Shown here one piece after another: positions 8,240 through 13,469 of a stretch of DNA of 58,292 nucleotides. Positions within the stretch are counted from its first letter, which is position 1, and each line of letters begins with the position of its first letter. Below the pieces are notes generated by a model that did no database searches, was not told the origin of the DNA, and was given only the letters and a program-made list of their open reading frames with translations. The translations under genes were made by a program, and so were the position numbers. This DNA comes from a virus. The stretch covers positions 1-58,292 of IMG/VR virus record IMGVR_UViG_3300030328_005013, one strand, 5' to 3'.

Positions 8240-8860
8240 CTAGACAATCCTAATTCTGCTCCTGATTTTTGAAACGTGCCTTTTCTTTTCTAAGACAGAG
8301 CCGCCCTCCCTGCTTCCAGCACCGTTTGTGTTACCTTCAATAGTAACTACATAACCACTTGAGTCTGCGTCTTTTACAGCTAATCCAATATGAGAAAAAG
8401 TAAATACAACGATATCACCTGCTTTAATATCTTCGTTTGTAGGTTTGCGGAGTTCCACGCCTTTTGTGCTTTCTTGTTTAGCCCAGTTCTCAAAATCCCA
8501 AGCTCCAGCGGTTCTCGGTCTTTTGAATGCTACATCCTCTCCTTCAATAGCCTCTCTAACTAACCAGCAAATAAAAGCAGCGCACCAAGGCCAACCTTTG
8601 TCTGCGTCTAGCCATGTGGCAGCTTTGTATTCATCTACTCTTGGCCCACAATTACTGCCGTCAACTTCGGAGACTCCTATTTCTTCTCTCGCTAAGGACA
8701 CCATTTTCTCTGCTACACTCCCACCAGAAGCAGCAGGTTCTTTGGTCGATAGCTTTGCTAAAATAGCATTCCAAGTTACAGGACCATCGGCACCATCAGC
8801 AGAAACCCCGAGAAGCTTCTGCACTGCTTTTACTACTTCTTTCTTGCCTCTAAAATTCAT
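8240..8860 (-). CDS. Endolysin: peptidoglycan-binding domain plus CHAP-like domain
   Basis: The N-terminal ~35 residues (EVVKAVQKLLGVSADGADGP then VTWNAI) match the PG_binding_1 fold. After a linker comes a CHAP/NlpC-type cysteine peptidase or amidase domain: catalytic Cys in GWPWCAAFICW, His in FSHIGLAV, and an acidic residue in TIEGNTN. There is no signal peptide, so export should depend on a holin. The start at 8860 is favoured because AGGAGG lies 8 bases upstream and the ATG overlaps the previous stop (TAATG). Length about 206 residues. Confidence 0.87.
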   Translation of the reverse strand: MNFRGKKEVVKAVQKLLGVSADGADGPVTWNAILAKLSTKEPAASGGSVAEKMVSLAREEIGVSEVDGSNCGPRVDEYKAATWLDADKGWPWCAAFICWLVREAIEGEDVAFKRPRTAGAWDFENWAKQESTKGVELRKPTNEDIKAGDIVVFTFSHIGLAVKDADSSGYVVTIEGNTNGAGSREGGSVLEKKRHVSKIRSRIRIV

Positions 8861-9465
8861 TACCCACACCTCCTACTAAACCCAGCACATATTGACATAA
8901 CAACTGATAATACGATAGCTAAAATCATAAAGTCGCTGTATTCTTTAATTTTAATGTTTAATAAATCAGACTGTTCCTCATTATAATACATTTTTGTATC
9001 CATAATATTGTTGATCGCACCAATTGTAGGGTCAGTCATTTCATACATTTTAGGAACTGATGACTTAATCATTTCAATATTATTTGTGTTACCCCATTCA
9101 ATTAATTGGTTAACATAGATATTTATTTTCTTCTCTTGCTCAAAAACAAACTCAGCATACTCTACTTCTTTAGGCGTTATATCTTTTTTATAACCTTGTA
9201 AATACTCATCCTTATACACCCTCTCTTCTTCTAAAATTTCTACCATTTCTGCGGGTGTGATTACTCCATGAGAAGTTTTTACTACTGAGTTTACTATAAT
9301 TACTCCATACCAATCAAAGCACATGCCTATTTCCATAATGGAAGACTCTGATTGTCGAGCATTCTCTTTTAGTGTGTTTTGAATATCTTCCGTAAGGCTT
9401 AACCCTTTGAAGCCAAAGGCTAAACAAATAGCGGCTAAACAGTATACAATAAACTTTGGTCTCAT
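8860..9465 (-). CDS. Two-TM protein with a helical extracytoplasmic domain
   Basis: Residues about 5-22 (FIVYCLAAICLAFGFKGL) and about 178-196 (MILAIVLSVVMSICAGF) are membrane segments. They flank ~150 mostly helical, polar residues. The layout resembles the four-helix ligand-binding modules of chemoreceptor-type proteins but without any cytoplasmic signalling part. It is coupled by overlaps to the holin upstream and the endolysin downstream, so a role in lysis timing or superinfection control is an attractive guess. No known holin, antiholin or spanin motif is visible. Confidence 0.65.
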   Translation of the reverse strand: MRPKFIVYCLAAICLAFGFKGLSLTEDIQNTLKENARQSESSIMEIGMCFDWYGVIIVNSVVKTSHGVITPAEMVEILEEERVYKDEYLQGYKKDITPKEVEYAEFVFEQEKKINIYVNQLIEWGNTNNIEMIKSSVPKMYEMTDPTIGAINNIMDTKMYYNEEQSDLLNIKIKEYSDFMILAIVLSVVMSICAGFSRRCG

Positions 9466-9779
9466 TTTTTAAGAAATTTTTCTGGGTTCTTAGCAAATTT
9501 TTCGCCCATTCTTACTATCCCACTAATAACCTCTGGGCTTATTACGCCAATAATACCGTAAGTAATCGCCTTAGTTAAAGATGATACGTCAGTTTGTTCT
9601 AAAACAAACCAAGCAATGCCAGCAGCTAGGGCCGCTGTAATCACCCTTTTAAACTGTTGTTTAAGCGTTAATCCATTATTACCTGATAAGAGCCTAGCAA
9701 ACATCGCAGCAGCGCCTACAAGCGGGACTAACCAACCTCCACTGAGGAATTCTTTGATTAAAGACTTTTCAGGTTCCAT
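9462..9779 (-). CDS. Putative holin
   Basis: The 105-residue protein has up to three hydrophobic segments (about 15-32 WLVPLVGAAAMFARLLS, 46-63 ITAALAAGIAWFVL, 70-90 ITYGIIGVISPEVISGI) and a basic tail ending FAKNPEKFLKK. This resembles class I phage holins of the LydA/Phage_holin type. Its ATGA overlap with the next membrane protein, and the endolysin after that, support a lysis cassette. A TAGAAT stands 8 bases before its ATG, but no -35 is visible because a terminator occupies that place. Confidence 0.72.
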   Translation of the reverse strand: MEPEKSLIKEFLSGGWLVPLVGAAAMFARLLSGNNGLTLKQQFKRVITAALAAGIAWFVLEQTDVSSLTKAITYGIIGVISPEVISGIVRMGEKFAKNPEKFLKK

Positions 9780-9796
9780 GTAATTACATTCTACAC

Positions 9797-9827
9797 AAAA
9801 AAAGCCACCCGTGCAGGTGGCTTTTTT
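9797..9827 (-). terminator. Strong intrinsic terminator between barrel and holin genes
   Basis: GCCACC (9804-9809) and GGTGGC (9816-9821) form a 6-bp GC-rich stem with a 6-base loop, flanked by A-runs and T-runs so that it can act in both directions. It ends the transcript of the outer-membrane barrel gene. Confidence 0.9.
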
Positions 9828-9852
9828 ATTTTATAATTAAAAGTAATTTAAA

Positions 9853-10545
9853 TTAGAACTTGTAAGAGACTCCTGCTCCGACAGACCACTCGTTATCTAA
9901 GCTATATGCGCTAGAAGAATCGAGGTCATTGTCGTTATAAGCGCCTTTTACAAAAACAGAAGCACCGTCTGTAATTTTATAAGCAGCAGCTAGACCTGCC
10001 TCAAGAGCAGTGTATTCATCAGCAAGATTAAGTCCGACAAAAGGTGTCAACACAAGACCTTCTACTGGAGTAGCAATGTCGCGAGAGAGAATGAACTCTA
10101 CGCCATAAGAGCCACCAGAACCTCCTCCAACTTCATGCCATGCAGTTGCTGTAAGATCTGCAAGAGTATGGCTATAAGTAAGACCCACTCCAACTTCGTC
10201 CCAGCCTCCAAAGGAAGAATCAACCCTTTGAAAATAAAACTCAGCCCCGAGGTCTTGGCCAAGAAGAGTAACCCCCCTTGAGTAAGCAAGGGAGATGTCT
10301 TGTTCGTATCCCTCGTCAACGTCAAAGATGTCGATACCGACAGAAGCAGTGCCTCCAGCTTTTACTGGGGCAGAGAGTGTAAGTGAATAACTAAAAGCGT
10401 CATCCCTAATGCCAACTCCTCCGCTAGTCGAAAGAGTGCTATATGAAACACCACCTTCTACAGAGACATCTGCCAAAGTGGTTGCTTTAACTGCGCCAAC
10501 CATAGCAGCGCCCATAAGTAGTGTTGTAAGAATAAGTTTCTTCAT
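9853..10545 (-). CDS. Outer-membrane beta-barrel (porin-like) protein with signal peptide
   Basis: The N-terminus MKKLILTTLLMGAAMVGAVKA is a classic Sec signal peptide, with cleavage probably after AVKA. The mature ~209 residues alternate polar and hydrophobic residues in repeated strands (for example VSYSTLSTSG, VGVGLTYSH, VGAGVSYKF). The protein ends in Phe, the usual recognition signal for barrel assembly in Gram-negative outer membranes. Length suggests about 8-12 strands. It is a single-gene unit with its own promoter, a palindrome in the promoter spacer, and a strong terminator. Phage-borne porins are known to replace host receptors; that role is inferred here. Confidence 0.8.
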   Translation of the reverse strand: MKKLILTTLLMGAAMVGAVKATTLADVSVEGGVSYSTLSTSGGVGIRDDAFSYSLTLSAPVKAGGTASVGIDIFDVDEGYEQDISLAYSRGVTLLGQDLGAEFYFQRVDSSFGGWDEVGVGLTYSHTLADLTATAWHEVGGGSGGSYGVEFILSRDIATPVEGLVLTPFVGLNLADEYTALEAGLAAAYKITDGASVFVKGAYNDNDLDSSSAYSLDNEWSVGAGVSYKF

Positions 10546-10551
10546 GAGATT

Positions 10552-10580
10552 AATATATATTACAGAATTGTAATGGTCAA
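10552..10580 (-). promoter_or_regulatory. Promoter of the outer-membrane barrel gene
   Basis: On the minus strand TTGACC (10575-10580), a 17-base spacer and TATATT (10552-10557) lie 6 bases before the ATG at 10545. No Shine-Dalgarno is present, so the transcript is probably leaderless. Confidence 0.7.
10559..10574. promoter_or_regulatory. Palindrome filling the barrel promoter spacer
   Basis: ATTACA (10559-10564) and TGTAAT (10569-10574) are inverted around 4 bases and lie exactly between the -10 and -35 elements. That is where a repressor or spacer-binding activator would sit. No regulator gene for it is recognised in the window. Confidence 0.5.
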
Positions 10581-10608
10581 GGGAAAAATTATCCAGAAAT
10601 AAGGAAAA

Positions 10609-10824
10609 TTAAACAGCTTCTACAGCCTCTAGAGGCTCAGCAAATTCAGGGCTAACCTCCTGTGTGATAGGAGTGTTATCAATGCCTCTGGCAGCTTGCT
10701 TGATTTTAGTGGCTAACACTAATGCGTTTTGTGCTACATTTAGTCCTTGTGCTCTTACGGCTACATCTAAAAGGCCAATAAGTGCATTCATTTCCTCGTC
10801 GGAGAATTCGATTGTAGTATTCAT
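10609..10824 (-). CDS. Small protein of unknown function
   Basis: The 71-residue product is largely helical (FSDEEMNALIGLLDVAVRA..., then ALVLATKIKQAA) with an acidic C-terminus rich in Glu and Pro. There is no signal peptide or membrane segment. It resembles short conserved proteins scattered through marine phage genomes, but I cannot assign a role. It has its own promoter and no Shine-Dalgarno, and it precedes the barrel gene. Confidence 0.6.
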   Translation of the reverse strand: MNTTIEFSDEEMNALIGLLDVAVRAQGLNVAQNALVLATKIKQAARGIDNTPITQEVSPEFAEPLEAVEAV

Positions 10825-10833
10825 ATATGCAAT

Positions 10834-10861
10834 ATTATAAATTAATAATACAAAAAATCAA
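10834..10861 (-). promoter_or_regulatory. Promoter of the 71-residue gene, probably near-leaderless
   Basis: On the minus strand TTGATT (10856-10861), a 16-base spacer and a perfect TATAAT (10834-10839) lie 9 bases before the ATG at 10824. The -35 overlaps the stop of the upstream gene. Confidence 0.65.
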
Positions 10862-11142
10862 GGCCAAGTTACAAAATGTGTTTGGCCTGTATAGGAATAT
10901 CCTGCGTTGTATGGAGCCAGAAATAAACCTGTGGTTTCCCAGATGCCAGACATTATGTCAACCTTCCTGTTATACTCCCTCATATCATGATACGCCAAAT
11001 CCATACCCTCAAATCCTGTGATACCAGATCCACTTAAGAAACGCCCTGTCAATTCAGCACGATAAACCTGCCAAACCCCACTACCTGTAGCTGTTTCGGA
11101 GTGGATTTGACCTCTAAGTGGACTGCCTTCTTGATATGCCAT
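10858..11142 (-). CDS. Small virion-like protein of unknown function
   Basis: The 94-residue protein is rich in Gly, Tyr and Thr, with segments such as GSGVWQVYRAELTGRF and GYSYTGQTHFVTW that suggest short beta strands. It is soluble with no signal peptide. It lies between the lipoprotein gene and the 71-residue gene, 25 bases after the lipoprotein stop. The [ST]-G-aromatic motifs echo the tail proteins at the right end of the window, so a structural role is possible. Confidence 0.55.
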   Translation of the reverse strand: MAYQEGSPLRGQIHSETATGSGVWQVYRAELTGRFLSGSGITGFEGMDLAYHDMREYNRKVDIMSGIWETTGLFLAPYNAGYSYTGQTHFVTWP

Positions 11143-11167
11143 TACTAGAATCTACACTTAAAAGTGT

Positions 11168-11437
11168 TTATTTCCCGCTAGGAAAATAAAGCTGTCTCTC
11201 TAAGCGTCTAAATCTAGCATCAGAATGCCAGACTTCATTTTGTTGTGGAGTATAGATTCCTTTACTTGTCTCGATTGGAGTCCCTTTTGTCAAACTGAGA
11301 GTAGAAGGCTGATAGATGTTTAAAGGAGTTGTCTTCACGGATGAGTTCGTCGCGCAAGAGATCAGCACGGTCGGGATCACCGCCAATAGCCCTAATATTC
11401 TCAAGTTCTTGAATAATTCTTTCTCTTTCTTCTTCAT
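11168..11437 (-). CDS. Lipoprotein, candidate outer-membrane spanin (Rz1-like)
   Basis: The 89-residue protein begins with a basic n-region (KKKEKELFKNLR), a hydrophobic core (ILGLLAVIPT) and the lipobox VLISC, so processing at Cys near residue 28 is expected. The mature part is short and polar. Its first 176 bases overlap the preceding 88-residue gene in another frame, the arrangement known for Rz/Rz1 spanin pairs. Position near the holin and endolysin fits. It is less proline-rich than lambda Rz1. Confidence 0.7.
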   Translation of the reverse strand: MKKKEKELFKNLRILGLLAVIPTVLISCATNSSVKTTPLNIYQPSTLSLTKGTPIETSKGIYTPQQNEVWHSDARFRRLERQLYFPSGK

Positions 11438-11528
11438 GGTCTCTTTTTAATTGTAAATAGAAAGTCTTATTTTTTAAAGATAAAAATAACTCAATTGATT
11501 TTAAAACAGATTTAATTAAGGAAAGCAT
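11262..11528 (-). CDS. Coiled-coil protein, candidate spanin partner (Rz-like)
   Basis: The 88-residue product starts with an amphipathic stretch (MLSLIKSVLKSIELFLSL), followed by a highly charged helix with heptad character (QLKRDHEEERERIIQELENIRA) and a DRADLLRDELIRE segment. It resembles short Rz-like proteins in podo- and siphophages. A true N-terminal membrane anchor is not obvious, since Lys and Glu interrupt the hydrophobic run, so the i-spanin call is tentative. It overlaps the HldD gene by 17 bases and hosts the lipoprotein gene in a different frame. Confidence 0.55.
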   Translation of the reverse strand: MLSLIKSVLKSIELFLSLKNKTFYLQLKRDHEEERERIIQELENIRAIGGDPDRADLLRDELIREDNSFKHLSAFYSQFDKRDSNRDK

Positions 11529-12357
11529 CTATGTTCTCTTCTACATAATCCTCTACACTTTTCCAGTTATATTCGCCGATTATTTCGGTAATTTTAGAAT
11601 TATCAGCTTTAGTTAATTTTTGATATTGGCCTTTCAGTTCTTTCGGCATTGGTATTTGTTTTATACTACAATTGCATCGTGATTTAATTATTTCTGCTAC
11701 ATCTCTAAAAGAAATAGCATTTCCTGTCCCTATATTAAAAACACCTGAAGCATCTGAGTTTAAAAGCTTTACATGCATTTCGCAAACATCTTCAACAGAA
11801 ACAAAATCTCTTTTATATTTCTCACTTTTATCAAAAATTTCTATCTCGCCACTCCTCTGGGCTTGGTTAATAAACTTAGAGACAGGACTAGCTTGCTTGC
11901 CTTTTTTATCTTCCCCCAATCCATAAACATTAAAATACCTTAATCCTTGGTAGGGGTAATCTTGATTCATTAGCCAACAATCAAAGATGTATTTACTAAA
12001 TGCGTATGGGCTAAGTGGTTTACAGAAATCAGTTTCTTTAAAGGTTTTGGAATCACCATAAACAGAGCCACTGCTAGCATATTGAAACTTAACGTCATAA
12101 CCCTCACATAACTCGTAAAGCATTACTGAAAACTCAAAATTCTGTTTTAGAATTTTTTTAAGGTCTTTTTCCGTAGTTGATGAATTTGCCCCCAAATGTA
12201 TTACGACATCTTGACTGCCTACATCGGGAATTGCATTTGGATCGCCTTTATTTATGTCAAATCTTGTAACATCGTATCCACGATGTTCCAAGTATGAGCA
12301 CAAATTGCCACCTATGAACCCTCCAGAGCCTGTTACTAGTATTCTATTCAGAGTCAC
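11512..12357 (-). CDS. hldD: ADP-L-glycero-D-manno-heptose 6-epimerase-like (HldD)
   Basis: This short-chain dehydrogenase/epimerase has the NAD(P)-binding motif TGSGGFIGGN near its N-terminus. It also has HldD-specific features: GANSSTTEKD, the SGSVYG loop with catalytic YAFSK, NVYG, the KYKRDFVSVEDV segment and PMPKELKGQYQKLTKAD. The last two closely follow the pattern I know from Escherichia coli HldD. I prefer a GTG start at 12357 (281 residues), which puts the Rossmann motif at the right distance and overlaps the upstream gene by 14 bases. The open frame extends to 12465 and the start is not certain. It completes the ADP-heptose route. Confidence 0.85.
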   Translation of the reverse strand: MTLNRILVTGSGGFIGGNLCSYLEHRGYDVTRFDINKGDPNAIPDVGSQDVVIHLGANSSTTEKDLKKILKQNFEFSVMLYELCEGYDVKFQYASSGSVYGDSKTFKETDFCKPLSPYAFSKYIFDCWLMNQDYPYQGLRYFNVYGLGEDKKGKQASPVSKFINQAQRSGEIEIFDKSEKYKRDFVSVEDVCEMHVKLLNSDASGVFNIGTGNAISFRDVAEIIKSRCNCSIKQIPMPKELKGQYQKLTKADNSKITEIIGEYNWKSVEDYVEENIDAFLN

Positions 12358-12832
12358 AATCGCAATCTTCTTCGCAATCCGAAGTGCATTCTTCTTCTTT
12401 TGGAGAGGGTTGTTTAAAATCTGCGAGCTTAGGCATCTTATCAGATAAACCAAAAATCTCAGCAATTTTTTCCATTTTAAAGTCCGAGGCTTTTATTTCA
12501 TTTAAAAGCCTGTCAAGCTCTTCCTCTCCTGTTTCCTCTATTTCTGCTTCTGCAAAGTAATTAAAGTTATCAGAAAATTGTATATTTTCAATTAATTCAA
12601 CAACAAGCTCATCACCTTTAAAGGATTTTTGAATTGAATAAGAAGAGTGTGTTCTGGAATATTGATCTCGCAGATTGCTTTCTCCCAAGTCTACTTCTCC
12701 TCCAGCCTTTCTATATTCTTTTAAAACCCAGACTTTTTTGCTGTATTCTGAGGCTTCAGGGAATTGCATATCTGCGTCAAAGGATAAGCTTTGACGCAAT
12801 TTGTCATCTAGGAACGTAACAGTGTAAGGCAT
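12344..12832 (-). CDS. Acidic protein of unknown function with Cys-rich tail
   Basis: The 162-residue protein has a mixed alpha/beta N-terminal half and a very acidic centre (EAEIEETGEEELDRLLNEI). It ends ECTSDCEEDCDCDSE, four Cys spaced in an acidic tail that could bind metal. No family is recognised. It overlaps the HldD gene and lies downstream of two other small acidic or charged proteins in the same unit. Confidence 0.6.
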   Translation of the reverse strand: MPYTVTFLDDKLRQSLSFDADMQFPEASEYSKKVWVLKEYRKAGGEVDLGESNLRDQYSRTHSSYSIQKSFKGDELVVELIENIQFSDNFNYFAEAEIEETGEEELDRLLNEIKASDFKMEKIAEIFGLSDKMPKLADFKQPSPKEEECTSDCEEDCDCDSE

Positions 12833-12851
12833 TTTTAGTGTCTTACACCTA

Positions 12852-13076
12852 TTATGCCTTTTGACCCTCTGTTTTCTGCTGAGTTTCTTCTACTTTTTTA
12901 GAAAGTTCTTCAAGAGCCGATTCTTTTTCTTGATCAGACATCTCTTCTAAGTTTTTTTCTACCTCCCCAATAGCTATATTGTGGATAATATTAATAGACT
13001 CAGCAAGAGTTACTCTTGAGACCATTTCTGCGGTAAGAAGATCTCTAAGTTTATTTTCTTTTTCTTCAGATAGCAT
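12852..13076 (-). CDS. Small helical protein of unknown function
   Basis: The 74-residue product is a predicted coiled-coil or helical bundle, mostly charged (MLSEEKENKLRDLL ... SALEELSKKVEETQQK). The ATG at 13076 is preferred because it follows the previous stop by one base and has GAAGAG just upstream. A longer frame to 13163 would run deep into the neighbouring gene. Function unknown. Confidence 0.55.
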   Translation of the reverse strand: MLSEEKENKLRDLLTAEMVSRVTLAESINIIHNIAIGEVEKNLEEMSDQEKESALEELSKKVEETQQKTEGQKA

Positions 13077-13077
13077 A

Positions 13078-13296
13078 TTACTCTTCTTTTTCTTTGCTGG
13101 CATAGATTCTAATATCAGGCTGATTGGAGCCTTTTTCTTTGAATGTGTTGGGGAAGCAAACAATTTTTACATCATTACCTTCTGAATCTTTGATAGATCC
13201 GCTATAGTAAGACTGCTTGTTTCCGTCAACTCTCCAGAGAGCGCCTAATTCGCGCTTGCTCCACTCACTTTTTTCTTTTGTATTATCTTCAGACAT
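13078..13296 (-). CDS. Small DUF736-like protein
   Basis: The 72-residue protein reads KRELGALWRVDGNKQSYYSG ... VKIVCFPNTFKEKGSNQPD ... IRIYAS. This pattern of short strands ending in a Q-P-D-x-R-x-Y element is seen in small phage and plasmid proteins, some annotated DUF736. Its role is unknown; single-strand binding or a replication accessory would fit the neighbouring genes but is unproved. It follows a 55-residue gene in the replication operon. Confidence 0.6.
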   Translation of the reverse strand: MSEDNTKEKSEWSKRELGALWRVDGNKQSYYSGSIKDSEGNDVKIVCFPNTFKEKGSNQPDIRIYASKEKEE

Positions 13297-13301
13297 AAAT
13301 T

Positions 13302-13469
13302 TTAATCTTGGTTATCAAATCGACCTTCCATTTTCTTCCAGAAAACTTCTGGTCCGAGAGCATTATACTGCGACTTCAATCGCTTGTAAAGGTTTTTTTG
13401 GATTGGATTGGCATTTTTTTTGTCATATCCAATTAATCTACGGATTTTTTTAGCTACTGAACCACTCAC
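13302..13469 (-). CDS. Small basic protein (55 residues), GTG start
   Basis: A clean frame begins at a GTG that overlaps the stop of the ClpA-like gene by four bases (GTGA) and ends 5 bases before the next ATG. It fills the gap exactly. The product is basic and helical, with segments AKKIRRLIGYDKK and QKNLYKRLKSQYNALG, and ends in EGRFDNQD. Gap-filling, coupling and amino-acid character argue for a real gene. A DNA- or RNA-binding role is only a guess. Confidence 0.6.
   Translation of the reverse strand: MSGSVAKKIRRLIGYDKKNANPIQKNLYKRLKSQYNALGPEVFWKKMEGRFDNQD

Noticed and set aside
8445-8879. Rightward 144-codon frame over the endolysin gene
   Set aside because: It is antisense to a well-supported endolysin with catalytic motifs and a good Shine-Dalgarno.
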